Below, piece after piece: positions 1 to 9,045 of a DNA stretch of 64,000 nucleotides. A program made the translations under genes and the position numbers. The DNA comes from Mycobacterium paraseoulense (GTDB lineage: Bacteria > Actinomycetota > Actinomycetes > Mycobacteriales > Mycobacteriaceae): positions 3,658,001 to 3,722,000 of the forward strand of contig NZ_AP022619.1 in assembly GCF_010731655.1 (NCBI RefSeq), written 5' to 3'. The notes under the pieces were generated by a model. That model was not told where the DNA came from, ran no database searches, and saw only the letters and a program-made list of their open reading frames with translations. The stretch's first letter is position 1. Each line of letters starts with the position of its first letter.

Positions 1-971
1 GGATCGCGGTAGATGTCGGGGCCGCTGAGCTTGATGACCTCGCGGATGCGGGCCGGGGTTGCGGTGAAGTTACCGCCGCCCGGGTACCCCAACACCACGA
101 CGCTGGTACCGGTTTTCGCTTCGGCCTGGGCGAAGGCCAACGGCTGGGGCGGCAGGTTGGGGACCGCGAGGATGGCGATGTCGACCGACGGGTCGTAGGA
201 CACGACGGTGGCGTCCAGCGGGCTGCCGCTGGCGTAGATCTGCACGCTGTTGGAACCGGCCACCACGTGCGCGTTGGTCATCACCCGGTCCGGGGCGATC
301 ACAAATCCACTGCCCTCCAACACTTTCTGGCAGCTCGGGGCCAGGCTGCGCACCTTGACGACGCTGGGCGCGGCGGCCTGCACCACCGGGTTGTTGGCCA
401 GGGCCGGGTCGGGCGAGGCGACGGGAATCACCGGCGTGCGGCTGAACGGCTCCAGCACCGCGGGCAGGCCGGAGGTGTTCAGCAGGGCCGAGAGCCGCTT
501 GGGCACCGTCTTCAACCACGGCGGGGCAACCTCGTTGACCTGGGCCAGCACCCGCGAGCCGCGGACCGCGGCGGCCAGTTCCGGCTGGTCCTTGGACTGG
601 GTCAGGGGCGTCGCCAGCAGCCAGGCCGCGGTCAACACCACGATCAGCTGGACCCCCACCCCGATGAAGGAGTCGACCGTGCGGATCATGCGGCTGCGGA
701 TCGCGCCCCGGACCGCCCGCCCCAACACCACTCCCGCGACCTCGCCGATGACCACCAGCGCGAGGATCAGGAATAGGGCCGCGAACAGCTTGGCCCTGGG
801 CGCGGCGATGTGGCTGACGAGGTGGGGCGCCAGCAGCACGCCCGCGATCGCGCCGAGCAAGACGCCGACGAACGACAGCAACGAGCCCAGCGCACCGGAA
901 CGCCAGCCCGACACGGCCGCGATGAAGGCGACCGCCAGCACGGCCACGTCAAGCCATTGCGACGGGGTCAT
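1..971 (-). CDS. marP: MarP-like periplasmic serine protease, C-terminus cut by window edge
   Basis: Membrane-anchored trypsin-like serine protease. M. tuberculosis MarP (Rv3671c) is needed for survival in acid. About 323 residues are visible: four hydrophobic N-terminal segments, a periplasmic linker, then the start of the protease domain. With the ATG at 971 (MTPSQWLDV) the catalytic His of the NAHVVAG motif falls at residue 235, the known MarP position. The catalytic Ser (343 by that numbering) lies beyond the window edge, so an intact active site cannot be confirmed. An in-frame ATG at 986 would overlap the stop of the upstream Nudix gene as ATGA and is an alternative start. It is the last visible gene of the nth - thioredoxin - Nudix - marP series, same order as in M. 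tuberculosis. Confidence 0.93.
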   Translation of the reverse strand, partial: MTPSQWLDVAVLAVAFIAAVSGWRSGALGSLLSFVGVLLGAIAGVLLAPHLVSHIAAPRAKLFAALFLILALVVIGEVAGVVLGRAVRGAIRSRMIRTVDSFIGVGVQLIVVLTAAWLLATPLTQSKDQPELAAAVRGSRVLAQVNEVAPPWLKTVPKRLSALLNTSGLPAVLEPFSRTPVIPVASPDPALANNPVVQAAAPSVVKVRSLAPSCQKVLEGSGFVIAPDRVMTNAHVVAGSNSVQIYASGSPLDATVVSYDPSVDIAILAVPNLPPQPLAFAQAEAKTGTSVVVLGYPGGGNFTATPARIREVIKLSGPDIYRD

Positions 972-982
972 CGAATTCAGGT

Positions 983-1804
983 TCATCGCGGGGGCCCACC
1001 CTGATCGCCGACCAGCGCCATCGCCGCGTCCAACTCGCGGACGTCGGTGGTGTCCCAGGGCTGGGCCCAGCCGGCGACGTCGAGCATCGCAGAGATCACC
1101 TGGCCAGTGAATCCCCAGACCAGCATCTCGTTCAGCAGAAACGCCGGTCCGGCCCACCTGCGGCCGAGATCGCCCCGGTACACCATCAGCCGGTTGGCCG
1201 GGTTGATGAAGGCGCGCACCGGAACCCGCGCGACGATCGCGGTTTCCGCCTCGTTGACGACGGCGACCGGCCCGGGATCGGGCGAGTACGCCAGCACCGG
1301 GACGACGTGAAACCGCGACGGCGCGATGAACGTGCGTTCCATCGTGACCAAGGGACGCAGCCGGGACACGTCGATCCCGGTCTCCTCCTGGGCTTCTCGC
1401 AGGGCGGTGGTCACCGGCCCGTCATCGGTGGGATCGGATGCGCCGCCGGGAAACGCCGCCTGACCGGCGTGATGGCGCAGCGTCGAGGCCCGGACGGTGA
1501 CCAGCAGGTCCGCGTCGTCGGGGAGGCTGCCGTCGCCCGGCGCGGATGCGGGCCCCGAGAACAGCACCAGGACGGCGGCGTCGCGGCCGCCGCCGCGCAT
1601 CGCCGACAACGACGAGGCGGCCTTGCCGGTGATCATCGCCAGCACGTCGGCCGGTAGCCGGCGCCGGTACGCGTCCGGCATCCGCGCGACGTTGTCGACC
1701 AGGGGGCGCAGCCACGCCGGTGAGGCCTCGGGCGTCAGCGGAACCGTCCCGCGCGCGCGGGCCGAGATCCCACCGTCCGCGCGGGGCGTACCCCCGACAC
1801 TCAC
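983..1804 (-). CDS. CoA-type Nudix hydrolase (Rv3672c-like)
   Basis: Nudix phosphohydrolase of the coenzyme A pyrophosphatase type. The Nudix box is clear: GGASDPTDDG followed by REAQEETGID, matching GX5EX7REUXEEXGU. I chose the GTG at 1804, which gives 273 residues, because GGAG sits six bases upstream; a TTG at 1825 in the same frame would add seven residues. Members cleave CoA or related nucleoside diphosphate derivatives, but the true substrate here is not shown by sequence. It lies 29 bp after the thioredoxin-like gene and its stop overlaps the alternative marP start, so all are probably co-transcribed. Confidence 0.9.
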   Translation of the reverse strand: MSVGGTPRADGGISARARGTVPLTPEASPAWLRPLVDNVARMPDAYRRRLPADVLAMITGKAASSLSAMRGGGRDAAVLVLFSGPASAPGDGSLPDDADLLVTVRASTLRHHAGQAAFPGGASDPTDDGPVTTALREAQEETGIDVSRLRPLVTMERTFIAPSRFHVVPVLAYSPDPGPVAVVNEAETAIVARVPVRAFINPANRLMVYRGDLGRRWAGPAFLLNEMLVWGFTGQVISAMLDVAGWAQPWDTTDVRELDAAMALVGDQGGPPR

Positions 1805-1833
1805 CGGGCGCTCCAGTCGGTCCAATTTGCGGT

Positions 1834-2481
1834 TTATCCCTTGTCATTTCCGACCGCGGCGGCGATCTCGTCGGCACTTCCGAAAGCCCGCGGCAGCATC
1901 TGCGCAACGGTACCGTCCGGCCGCAGAACCACCGTCGCAGGCATTACGTTTACCACGCCCAGGGCCGCGGCGACCCGGCGGCGGCCGTCCTGCAGCGTCG
2001 GCAGCCGAACACCCAGTTCGGCCAGCCGCAACAATGCCGCGGTCTCGTTCTCGTCTTGATGCACGGTCAGCACCGTCACGTTCGGCCCCACTCGCCGTTG
2101 ATATTCGGCCATCGCGGGCAGTTCGGCCGCACAGGGCGCACACCAATACGCCCAGAGGTTGAGGACCACCCGGCGCCCGGCCAGCGCGCGGGCCACATCG
2201 ACGACAGAACCGTCCGCTGCGCACTCGGCCGTGACGCCGCGCAGCGCCTCGGGGCCGGGCCCGCCGCCCGCGGCGGGACAGGGCGCCAGGTCGGCCCGCC
2301 GCCGCGGACCCGCCAGCGCGGCCGCCGTGTCGGCGTCGCGGTGTTCGCGGTCGGGCGCGTTCACTCCGGTGCCGGGCTTCGACGTCGTGGCGGACTCGTC
2401 GCGCAGCTGGGCCACCAGGGCGGCGGTCAGCGCCGCGACCACCGCGAGGATCGCGATCGTCCAGCGCGTGGTGCGCGTCAA
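1834..2481 (-). CDS. TlpA/ResA-like membrane-anchored thioredoxin (Rv3673c-like)
   Basis: Thioredoxin-fold protein of 215 residues. An N-terminal hydrophobic segment (about residues 8-24, AILAVVAALTAALVAQL) would anchor it outside the membrane. The redox motif WCAPC is present within WAYWCAPCAAEL, followed by a typical TlpA fold with a cis-proline region (MPATVVL). It probably reduces or oxidises extracytoplasmic protein thiols. The start is TTG at 2481, nine bases after the nth stop; no better ATG or GTG lies nearby. The position between nth and the Nudix gene is the same as in M. tuberculosis. Confidence 0.9.
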   Translation of the reverse strand: MTRTTRWTIAILAVVAALTAALVAQLRDESATTSKPGTGVNAPDREHRDADTAAALAGPRRRADLAPCPAAGGGPGPEALRGVTAECAADGSVVDVARALAGRRVVLNLWAYWCAPCAAELPAMAEYQRRVGPNVTVLTVHQDENETAALLRLAELGVRLPTLQDGRRRVAAALGVVNVMPATVVLRPDGTVAQMLPRAFGSADEIAAAVGNDKG

Positions 2482-2490
2482 GGCCGTGCC

Positions 2491-3288
2491 CTACAGGCCG
2501 GCCAGGGCCAGCAGGTGCTCGGTTTCCGGCCCCCGCACCAGCGGCGCGGCCAGCAGCGGCTCGGTGGGACCGAGGCCGAACGAGGGGCAGTCCTTGGCCA
2601 CCACGCACACGCCGCAGGCCGGCTTGCGCGCGTGGCACACCCGGCGGCCGTGGAAGATCACGCGGTGGCTCAACATGGTCCACTCGCTGCGTTCGATCAG
2701 CTCGCTCGCCGCGCGCTCGATCTTGACCGGGTCCTTATCGGCGGTCCAGCGCCACCGGTGCAGCAGCCGCGCGAAATGGGTGTCGACCGTGATGCCGGGG
2801 ACGCCGAAGGCGTTGCCCAGGATCACGTTGGCGGTCTTGCGGCCCACCCCGGGCAGCGTGACCAGTTCCTCCATGGTGGAGGGCACCTCGCCGTCGAACC
2901 GTTCGACCAGGGCCTGCCCAAGGCCGATGAGGGAGGTCGCCTTGTTCCGGAAGAACCCCGTCGGACGGATCAGGTTTTCCAGTTCGTCGCGGTCGGCCTG
3001 GGCGTAGTCCAGCGCCGACGGGTAGCGCTTGAACAACGCCGGCGTCGTCAGGTTCACCCGTTTGTCGGTGCTCTGCGCGGACAGGATGGTGGCGACCGTC
3101 AGCTCGAGCGCTGTGGTGAAGTCCAGCTCGCAGTGCGCGTCCGGAAACGCCTGCGCCAGCGCCCGATTCATCCGGCGGGCCCGGCGCACCAAGCCGACTC
3201 GGGTCTCCTCGGACCAGCGCCGTGCGGCGTCGCCGCCCGGAGGTGCCGGCGTGGACTTCGTGCGCCCGGACGACTTAGCCGCTGTCAC
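2491..3288 (-). CDS. nth: Endonuclease III
   Basis: DNA glycosylase/AP lyase for oxidised pyrimidines (base excision repair). The helix-hairpin-helix reads [15 protein letters not shown] with the catalytic Lys in GRKTA, followed by the catalytic Asp in [10 protein letters not shown]. The C-terminal 4Fe-4S loop has the four Cys in CX6CX2CX5C spacing ([17 protein letters not shown]). At 265 residues it has about 20 N-terminal residues more than the M. tuberculosis protein as I recall it. The GTG at 3288 is the furthest start. It is the first gene of the minus-strand operon leading to marP and is divergent from the small membrane gene at 3345. Confidence 0.95.
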   Translation of the reverse strand: MTAAKSSGRTKSTPAPPGGDAARRWSEETRVGLVRRARRMNRALAQAFPDAHCELDFTTALELTVATILSAQSTDKRVNLTTPALFKRYPSALDYAQADRDELENLIRPTGFFRNKATSLIGLGQALVERFDGEVPSTMEELVTLPGVGRKTANVILGNAFGVPGITVDTHFARLLHRWRWTADKDPVKIERAASELIERSEWTMLSHRVIFHGRRVCHARKPACGVCVVAKDCPSFGLGPTEPLLAAPLVRGPETEHLLALAGL

Positions 3289-3344
3289 CTACGACAGAGT
3301 ACTGATTTCGTGATCTCGTCGAGACCTCGTGTTGATTGAAGGCC

Positions 3345-3740
3345 ATGTTTACTCTCCTTGTGTCCTGGTTGCTGGTGGCGGGCGTTCCGGTGCTGCTGAT
3401 GCTGGCGGCGCTCGGCTTGGGCCGGCTCGAGCGGGGCCTGGCCCGCGACGACGTCGCGGTGCTGGCGGTCACCGAGCTCTTCGAGCGCGTCGAGTTCGTC
3501 GACATGCACACGCTGGCCCGGGAGGGCATGCCGGAGGCGCTGGAATACCTGCACCGCCGCGAGGCTCGGGAACTGTCGGAGGCCGCGCTGGCCGGGCTGA
3601 CGGCCCGGCCGCGGCACGCGGCGCCGTCGTTTGCCGCCAGCTTCGTCGACCACGCGGAGCTGACATTGCCGACGCGAATACACCCGCATTCGCGGAGCAA
3701 TCCGCAGTTTAAGGCCACTCGACCCGTCAATCGTGTGTAG
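3345..3740 (+). CDS. Small membrane protein (Rv3675-like)
   Basis: Unknown function. The 131-residue product starts MFTLLVSWLLVAGVPV, a single strong transmembrane segment over about residues 2-25. A charged soluble region follows, with a low-complexity tail. The ATG at 3345 follows GAAGG closely; a TTG at 3336 would add three residues. Its place between nth and crp matches Rv3675 of M. tuberculosis. No catalytic motif is visible. Confidence 0.75.
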   Translation: MFTLLVSWLLVAGVPVLLMLAALGLGRLERGLARDDVAVLAVTELFERVEFVDMHTLAREGMPEALEYLHRREARELSEAALAGLTARPRHAAPSFAASFVDHAELTLPTRIHPHSRSNPQFKATRPVNRV

Positions 3741-3751
3741 CGTTGCACGTT

Positions 3752-3764
3752 GGACAAAATGTCC
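3752..3764. promoter_or_regulatory. Perfect 5-bp palindrome upstream of crp
   Basis: GGACA-AAA-TGTCC lies 76 bp before the crp start. A possible -10 hexamer (TAGACT, 3771-3776) follows seven bases later. The arrangement suggests an operator or an overlapping -35 element (TTGGAC, 3750-3755). It does not fit the mycobacterial Crp consensus (TGTGA-N6-TCACA-like), so simple autoregulation is not supported. Confidence 0.35.
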
Positions 3765-3839
3765 TACCGCTAGACTCATCACGCGAGCACGGGATTAACC
3801 TGCCCGTAGCACCATTCATTGGAAATCTGAAGAGGCAAT

Positions 3840-4514
3840 GTGGACGAGATCCTGGCAAGGGCAGGAATCTTCCAAGGGGTTGAGCCCAGCGCCGTCGCCG
3901 CGCTGACCAAGCAACTGCAACCCGTCGACTTCCCCCGTGGGCACACGGTCTTCGCCGAAGGCGAGCCGGGCGATCGGCTGTACATCATCGTCTCGGGGAA
4001 GGTGAAGATCGGCCGCCGCTCACCCGACGGCCGGGAGAACTTGCTGACGATCATGGGCCCGTCGGACATGTTCGGTGAGTTGTCGATCTTCGACCCCGGC
4101 CCGCGGACTTCCAGCGCGACCACCATCACCGAGGTGCGCGCGGTGTCGATGGACCGCGACGCGCTGCGGGCGTGGATCGCCGATCGTCCCGAGATCGCCG
4201 AGCAGCTGTTGCGGGTGCTGGCCCGACGGCTGCGCCGCACCAACAACAACCTGGCCGACCTGATCTTCACCGACGTGCCCGGCCGCGTGGCCAAGCAGCT
4301 GCTTCAGCTCGCCCAGCGTTTCGGCACTCAGGAGGGTGGCGCGATGCGGGTCACCCACGACCTGACCCAGGAGGAGATCGCCCAGCTGGTGGGCGCGTCC
4401 AGGGAGACGGTGAACAAGGCGCTGGCCGATTTCGCCCACCGGGGCTGGATCCGCCTGGAGGGCAAGAGTGTGCTGATTTCGGACTCCGAAAGGCTGGCCC
4501 GCCGAGCGAGGTAA
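3840..4514 (+). CDS. crp: cAMP receptor protein family regulator
   Basis: Global cAMP-responsive transcription factor of 224 residues, nearly identical to M. tuberculosis Crp (Rv3676). The N-terminal cyclic-nucleotide domain has the phosphate-binding cassette FGEL (78-81) and RTSS (89-92). A dimerisation helix follows (residues ~115-145). The C-terminal winged helix has the recognition element [18 protein letters not shown]. The start is GTG at 3840 (VDEILARAG), with GAAGAGG about five bases upstream. It is transcribed alone after the small membrane gene and converges on the MBL operon. Confidence 0.97.
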   Translation: MDEILARAGIFQGVEPSAVAALTKQLQPVDFPRGHTVFAEGEPGDRLYIIVSGKVKIGRRSPDGRENLLTIMGPSDMFGELSIFDPGPRTSSATTITEVRAVSMDRDALRAWIADRPEIAEQLLRVLARRLRRTNNNLADLIFTDVPGRVAKQLLQLAQRFGTQEGGAMRVTHDLTQEEIAQLVGASRETVNKALADFAHRGWIRLEGKSVLISDSERLARRAR

Positions 4515-4645
4515 GCGCGCGCGGAGCGCGGGCGCAACCGAGCGAGAATCGAACCACCAGCTGTAAGCACGCTAATTGCGCCGAGTTCGGCCTTATCCAC
4601 GCGCTCTCTCGAACTTGCCGTGATAGCCCCGATTTCGCTGCGAGT

Positions 4646-5437
4646 TCAGCGCTGCAAATAGTCGAGCTGCGCCTGAACGGACCATTCGGCGGCGTCCCAG
4701 AGTTTCTCGTCGACGTCTACATAGACGTGTTCGACGACCTGGCGCGCGGTGGCGTCCTCGCCGATGTCCCGCAGGGCCCCGCGCACCTGCTCGAGGCGTT
4801 CGTGCCGGTGAGTGAGGTAGCCCGACGCGACGGCCCCAAGGTCGGGCAGGTCGGGCCCGTGACCGGGCAGCACGGTCCGGCGCCCCAGCCCGCGCAGCCG
4901 GCGCAGCGACTCCAGGTAGTCGGCGAGGCTGCCGTCTTCCTTATCTATGACGGTGGTGCCGCGCCCCAGCACGCTGTCCGCGGTGAGCACGGCGTCGTCG
5001 AGCACGAACGAGAACGAGTCGGCGGTGTGGCCGGGGGTGGCCATCGCCGTGATCTTGAGGCCGGCCGCGTCGATCACCTCCCCGTCGGTGAGGTGGCCGC
5101 CAAGCCCGCGCAGGAATCCGCTGCCCGCCGAGCGCACGGTCGCGCCGGTCCGCTCGACCAGCTTGTCGATGCCGTCGGTGTGATCGCCGTGCCGGTGACT
5201 GATCAGCACCAGGGTGATCCGGCCCAGGTCGGCGACGCGGTCGATGTGTTTGTCGTCGTCCGGCCCGGGATCCACGACGACCATCTCGTCGCTGCCCTCG
5301 CCGCGCAGTACCCAGGTGTTGGTGCCCTCGAGCGTCAGCAAGCCGGGGTTGTCGGCCAACAGGACCGAGGCCGTGTCGGTGACCGCCCGCAGCCTGCCGT
5401 AGGCGGGATGGCTCAGCGACTCGGGTGCGTCGGTCAC
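4646..5437 (-). CDS. Metallo-beta-lactamase-fold hydrolase (Rv3677c-like)
   Basis: Zinc hydrolase of 263 residues, resembling the glyoxalase II/LACTB2 branch. The metal motif HXHXDH is present as SHRHGDHTDG, with further ligands in TPGHTADS and LPGHGPD. The C-terminal helical region (about residue 195 onward) resembles LACTB2-like proteins, some of which are endoribonucleases; substrate unknown. The GTG start at 5437 overlaps the RidA stop as GTGA, so translation is probably coupled. It is the last gene of a three-gene operon. Confidence 0.88.
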   Translation of the reverse strand: MTDAPESLSHPAYGRLRAVTDTASVLLADNPGLLTLEGTNTWVLRGEGSDEMVVVDPGPDDDKHIDRVADLGRITLVLISHRHGDHTDGIDKLVERTGATVRSAGSGFLRGLGGHLTDGEVIDAAGLKITAMATPGHTADSFSFVLDDAVLTADSVLGRGTTVIDKEDGSLADYLESLRRLRGLGRRTVLPGHGPDLPDLGAVASGYLTHRHERLEQVRGALRDIGEDATARQVVEHVYVDVDEKLWDAAEWSVQAQLDYLQR

Positions 5438-5898
5438 GGTCGTGAGCCGACCTCCACGATGAGCTCCACTTCCACCGGCGCGTCCAGCGGCAGCTCGGAC
5501 ACCCCGACCGCCGACCGCGCGTGCGCGCCGTCATCGCCGAACACCTCGGCGAGCAGCTCGGAAGCCCCGTTGATGACGCCGGGCTGGCCGTTGAAACCCG
5601 GTGCGGACGCGACGAATCCGACGACCTTGACCACTCGGGTCACCGCATCGATGCCCACCAGCGAATCGATGGCGGCCAAGGCGTTGAGCGCGCAGATCCG
5701 GGCCAGCGCCTTGCCGTCTTCCGGGCTGACCTGCGCCCCGACCTTGCCGGTCCCGGCCAGCTGTCCGGCCTGCATCGGCAGCTGACCGGCGGTGTAGACG
5801 AGGTCACCCGTTCGCACCGCGGGCACGTAGGCGGCCAGCGGCGCCACCACCTCCGGGAGCGCGACGCCGAGTTGCGCCAGCCGGGCCGACGCCGTCAT
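5434..5898 (-). CDS. RidA/YjgF family protein (Rv3678c-like)
   Basis: RidA-family protein of 154 residues; relatives hydrolyse reactive enamine/imine intermediates. The body shows the usual pattern: VRTGDLVYTAGQLPMQ near the N-terminus and a trimer-core strand VVKVVGFVAS. The C-terminal Arg-containing motif typical of active deaminases is not obvious, so catalysis is uncertain. The start ATG (5898) directly abuts the stop of the small upstream gene, and its stop overlaps the MBL gene. Confidence 0.88.
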   Translation of the reverse strand: MTASARLAQLGVALPEVVAPLAAYVPAVRTGDLVYTAGQLPMQAGQLAGTGKVGAQVSPEDGKALARICALNALAAIDSLVGIDAVTRVVKVVGFVASAPGFNGQPGVINGASELLAEVFGDDGAHARSAVGVSELPLDAPVEVELIVEVGSRP

Positions 5899-6060
5899 CT
5901 ACTTGGGGCGCTTCAGATACGCGACGTGTTGCTCACCGGTGGGACCGGGCAGTACGGACACCAGTTCCCAGCCGTCGGCACCCCACTGGTCGAGGATCTG
6001 TTTGGTGGCGTGGGTCAGCAGCGGGACCGTGACGTATTCCCAAGCGGTCGATTGGCTCAT
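5899..6060 (-). CDS. Small DUF4177-like protein (Rv3678A-like)
   Basis: A 53-residue ORF reading MSQSTAWEYVTVPLLT and ending in HVAYLKRPK. The WEYVTV...W..DGWELV pattern is typical of short DUF4177-type proteins of unknown function. The ATG is at 6060 and the stop directly abuts the RidA start, so it is the first gene of the RidA-MBL operon. It is divergent from the Get3-like genes, with only 77 bp between them. Confidence 0.8.
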   Translation of the reverse strand: MSQSTAWEYVTVPLLTHATKQILDQWGADGWELVSVLPGPTGEQHVAYLKRPK

Positions 6061-6125
6061 GGCGCGAGCTTATCGGTCGGATCTGAACGGCTCTGGCCTG
6101 CCCGGGGGCCTGGCGCCGGTCGGGC

Positions 6126-6131
6126 TAGCAT
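6126..6131 (+). promoter_or_regulatory. Probable -10 element of a leaderless transcript
   Basis: TAGCAT (fits TANNNT) ends six bases before the GTG at 6138. Transcription would start at or next to the GTG, leaving no leader, in keeping with the frequent leaderless mRNAs of mycobacteria. Confidence 0.5.
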
Positions 6132-6137
6132 GCGAAG

Positions 6138-7157
6138 GTGGCAAACACATCGAGCGGCGGTAGCGCCGTCGGCTGGCCGGCGCGGCTGTCGAAAGCGCGC
6201 CTGCATTTCGTCACCGGCAAAGGCGGTACGGGCAAGTCGACGGTAGCGGCCGCGCTGGCACTGACCCTGGCATCCGGAGGCCGCAAGGTGCTCCTCGTGG
6301 AAGTCGAAGGGCGGCAAGGCATTGCGCAGCTCTTCGACGTCCCGCCGCTGCCGTACCAGGAGGTCAAGATCGCGACCGCCGAACGCGGCGGACAGGTCAA
6401 CGCCCTGGCGATCGACATCGAGGCGGCGTTCCTGGAGTACCTGGACATGTTCTACAACCTCGGCATCGCCGGGCGGGCGATGCGCCGCATCGGCGCCATC
6501 GAGTTCGCCACGACGATCGCGCCGGGCCTGCGCGACGTGCTGCTCACCGGGAAGATCAAGGAATCGGTGGTGCGCGTCGACAAGAACCGGCTTCCGGTTT
6601 ACGACGCGGTTGTCGTCGACGCGCCACCGACGGGGCGAATCGCCCGCTTCCTGGACGTCACCAAGGCCGTGTCGGATCTGGCCAAGGGCGGGCCGGTGCA
6701 CTCGCAGAGCGAGGGCGTGGTGAAGCTGCTGCACTCCGACCAGACGGCCATCCACCTGGTCACCCTGCTGGAGGCGCTGCCGGTGCAGGAGACGCTGGAA
6801 GCCATCGAGGAGCTCGCCGAGATGGAGCTGCCGATCGGCAGCGTGATCGTGAATCGCAACATCGCGTCGCACCTGCAGCCGGCCGACCTGGCGAAGGCCG
6901 CCGAGGGAGACGTGGACGCGGACTCGCTGCGGGCCGGGCTTCAGACGGCGGGGATCACGCTCAACGACGCCGACTTCGCCGGGCTGCTGACCGAAACCAT
7001 CGAGCATGCGACGGTCATCGCCGCGCGGGCCGAGATCGCCCAGCAGCTGGACGCGTGGCAGGTGCCGCGCCTCGAACTGCCGGCGATCTCCGACGGTGTC
7101 GACCTCGGAAGCCTTTATGAGCTTTCGGAATCGCTTGCGCATCAGGGGGTTCGATGA
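6138..7157 (+). CDS. Get3/ArsA-like ATPase, first subunit (Rv3679-like)
   Basis: SIMIBI-class ATPase of 339 residues annotated as an anion-transporting or Get3-like ATPase. The deviant Walker A reads GKGGTGKST, and the switch region has [16 protein letters not shown]. The GTG at 6138 is probably leaderless. The gene overlaps its paralogue at 7154 by four bases (ATGA), implying coupled translation and probably a heteromeric complex. No arsenic genes are nearby, so arsenite transport is unlikely; a targeting or redox chaperone role is an inference from the Get3 family. Confidence 0.92.
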   Translation: MANTSSGGSAVGWPARLSKARLHFVTGKGGTGKSTVAAALALTLASGGRKVLLVEVEGRQGIAQLFDVPPLPYQEVKIATAERGGQVNALAIDIEAAFLEYLDMFYNLGIAGRAMRRIGAIEFATTIAPGLRDVLLTGKIKESVVRVDKNRLPVYDAVVVDAPPTGRIARFLDVTKAVSDLAKGGPVHSQSEGVVKLLHSDQTAIHLVTLLEALPVQETLEAIEELAEMELPIGSVIVNRNIASHLQPADLAKAAEGDVDADSLRAGLQTAGITLNDADFAGLLTETIEHATVIAARAEIAQQLDAWQVPRLELPAISDGVDLGSLYELSESLAHQGVR

Positions 7158-8311
7158 GCACCACGCCGAATCGGCTTGACATGGCGACGATCCTGGCCGA
7201 CACGACCAACCGGGTGGTGGTGTGCTGCGGCGCCGGCGGGGTGGGCAAGACCACCACCGCGGCCGCGATGGCGTTGCGCGCGGCCGAATACGGCCGCAAC
7301 GTCTGCGTCCTGACGATCGACCCGGCCAAGCGATTGGCGCAGGCGCTGGGGGTCAACGACCTCGGTAACACCCCGCAGCGGGTGCCCCTGGCACCCGAGG
7401 TTCCCGGCGAGTTGCACGCGATGATGCTCGACATGCGTCGCACGTTCGACGAGATGGTGGTCCAGTACTCCGGAAACGGCCGGGCGCAAGCGATTCTGGA
7501 CAACCAGTTCTATCAGACCGTCGCAAGCTCGCTCGCGGGGACGCAGGAGTACATGGCGATGGAGAAGCTGGGGCAGCTGCTGGCCGAGGACCGGTGGGAC
7601 CTGGTGGTGGTGGACACCCCGCCGTCGCGCAACGCGCTGGACTTCCTGGACGCACCCAAACGACTGGGCAGTTTCATGGACAGCCGCTTGTGGCGGCTGC
7701 TGCTCGCGCCGGGCCGGGGTATAGGCCGATTGGTCACGGGTGCAATGGGTTTGGCAATGAAGGCGATGTCCACCGTGCTCGGCTCGCAGATGCTCAGCGA
7801 CGCGGCGGCGTTCGTCCAGTCGCTGGACGCCACCTTCGGCGGATTCCGCGAGAAGGCGGATCGCACCTACGCGCTGCTCAAGAGGCGCGGTACGCAGTTC
7901 GTGGTGGTGTCGGCGGCCGAACCCGACGCGCTGCGCGAGGCCTCGTTCTTCGTCGACCGGTTGTCTCAAGAAGGCATGCCACTGGCGGGGCTGGTCTTGA
8001 ATCGCACCCACCCGACGCTGTGTTCGTTACCCGCCGAGCGGGCGATCGATGGGGCCGAAACACTGGCGGCGCAGCCGAATTCCGGGGCGACGTCGCTGGC
8101 CGCGGCGGTGCTGGAGATTCATGCCGAACGCGCGCAGACCGCCAAGCGGGAGATCAGGTTGCTGTCGCGATTCACCGGGGCCAATCCGCACGTGCCGGTG
8201 GTCGGGGTCCCCTCGCTGCCGTTCGACGTCTCGGATCTGGAAGCGCTGCGCGCGCTCGCCGATCAGATCACTTCCACCGGCGACGATGCGGCGCGGGTGG
8301 CCGGGCGCTAG
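7154..8311 (+). CDS. Get3/ArsA-like ATPase, second subunit (Rv3680-like)
   Basis: Paralogue of the preceding gene, 385 residues. The deviant Walker A is [17 protein letters not shown] and the switch segment [17 protein letters not shown] central hydrophobic region (about residues 180-215, containing [15 protein letters not shown]) resembles the client-binding region of Get3-like proteins. The ATG is embedded in the stop of the upstream gene. The tail converges on whiB4 with a 21-bp gap. Confidence 0.92.
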   Translation: MSTTPNRLDMATILADTTNRVVVCCGAGGVGKTTTAAAMALRAAEYGRNVCVLTIDPAKRLAQALGVNDLGNTPQRVPLAPEVPGELHAMMLDMRRTFDEMVVQYSGNGRAQAILDNQFYQTVASSLAGTQEYMAMEKLGQLLAEDRWDLVVVDTPPSRNALDFLDAPKRLGSFMDSRLWRLLLAPGRGIGRLVTGAMGLAMKAMSTVLGSQMLSDAAAFVQSLDATFGGFREKADRTYALLKRRGTQFVVVSAAEPDALREASFFVDRLSQEGMPLAGLVLNRTHPTLCSLPAERAIDGAETLAAQPNSGATSLAAAVLEIHAERAQTAKREIRLLSRFTGANPHVPVVGVPSLPFDVSDLEALRALADQITSTGDDAARVAGR

Positions 8312-8332
8312 CAGCCCGCTCGAACCGCCGGG

Positions 8333-8683
8333 TCAGCCGACGTTGCGCGTCCGCCTCTTGTCGAAGAAGTCCGCCCAGGACACCACCTCGGGGTGCTGCT
8401 TGAGCAGGGCGCGGCGCTGACGCTCGGTCATGCCGCCCCAGACGCCGAACTCGACTTTGTTGTCCAGCGCGTCCGCGCCACACTCCTGCATGACCGGGCA
8501 GTGCCTGCAGATGACGGCGGCTTTGCGTTGGGCGGCTCCCCGAACGAAGAGTTCGTCCGGATCGGTGGTCCGGCACAGTGCTTTGGAAACCCAGGCGATT
8601 CGTTCTTCGGCGTCAACGCTGCGGAGTACCCCTTGTGCGGCCGCAATGTTTGTCCTACGCGCCGCAGGCCGTGTTCCTGACAC
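8333..8683 (-). CDS. whiB4: WhiB4 redox-sensing Fe-S regulator
   Basis: WhiB-family protein of 116 residues. The four cluster-ligating cysteines are C37, C59, C62 and C68 (CX21CX2CX5C). The G(V/I)WGG turn (EFGVWGG) and a basic C-terminal DNA-binding stretch (RQRRALLKQH) follow. WhiB4 in M. tuberculosis senses oxygen and NO, condenses DNA and represses antioxidant genes. The start is GTG at 8683 (MSGTRPAARRT), matching the M. tuberculosis protein. It is divergent from ponA2 across a 362-bp intergenic region. Confidence 0.96.
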   Translation of the reverse strand: MSGTRPAARRTNIAAAQGVLRSVDAEERIAWVSKALCRTTDPDELFVRGAAQRKAAVICRHCPVMQECGADALDNKVEFGVWGGMTERQRRALLKQHPEVVSWADFFDKRRTRNVG

Positions 8684-8772
8684 GAGCTGGTCCCTTTCCC
8701 TACCGGCCGCCCTAGCGACCGCCCTCCTGGGGTGCAGATCCTGACCTGCGATCTACGCCACACTGTGTACAT

Positions 8773-8794
8773 CGGTGTTACCTGAATCTCACCG
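8773..8794. promoter_or_regulatory. Inverted repeat CGGTG-N12-CACCG in the whiB4 upstream region
   Basis: A perfect 5-bp inverted repeat with 12-bp spacing, about 90 bp upstream of the whiB4 GTG. Spacing and symmetry fit a dimeric regulator site. Half-sites GGTGT..TCACC are Crp-like, but the 12-bp spacing does not match the usual 16-bp Crp palindrome. Confidence 0.3.
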
Positions 8795-9032
8795 TGTGTC
8801 TAAGTTAGGTGGTCAGCTGCCAATTGCGCAACAGTCCGATAACGCTTTTTTTGGGACGGGCGTGCCGTCTCGCCTCAGAAAGGGTCGGCGAGGAAGTGAT
8901 CTTGCACACGTCCGTGGAGGCCTTCCACTGACGCGCGCGACAATTTTAACGCGGCGGCGGGGGTAAAGCGCTGGTCAATGACCGGGCAAAAAGTGGGCGA
9001 ACGCGCAGCGTGGCGGCGTGACTGGGGGCCGC

Positions 9033-9038
9033 TACTGT
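9033..9038 (+). promoter_or_regulatory. Probable -10 element of ponA2 (leaderless)
   Basis: TACTGT (TANNNT) ends seven bases before the ponA2 ATG, and no Shine-Dalgarno sequence is visible in between. Transcription probably starts at the A of the ATG. Confidence 0.5.
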
Positions 9039-9045
9039 AGTAGCC

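Larger units (their letters stand above)
8684..9045. other. 362-bp divergent intergenic region between whiB4 and ponA2
   Basis: No convincing gene lies here; short ORFs in it lack coding character. It must contain the whiB4 promoter(s) on the minus strand and the ponA2 promoter on the plus strand. Two signals are listed separately: an inverted repeat near whiB4 and a -10 hexamer directly before ponA2. A T-rich run (cttttttt-like, around 8843-8850) is unusual for the local base composition. Confidence 0.6.

Noticed and set aside
1720..3339. 539-residue ORF on the plus strand across the Nudix, thioredoxin and nth genes
   Set aside because: It is antisense to three well-supported genes with catalytic motifs; composition (Arg/Gln/His-rich) is typical of high-GC shadow frames.
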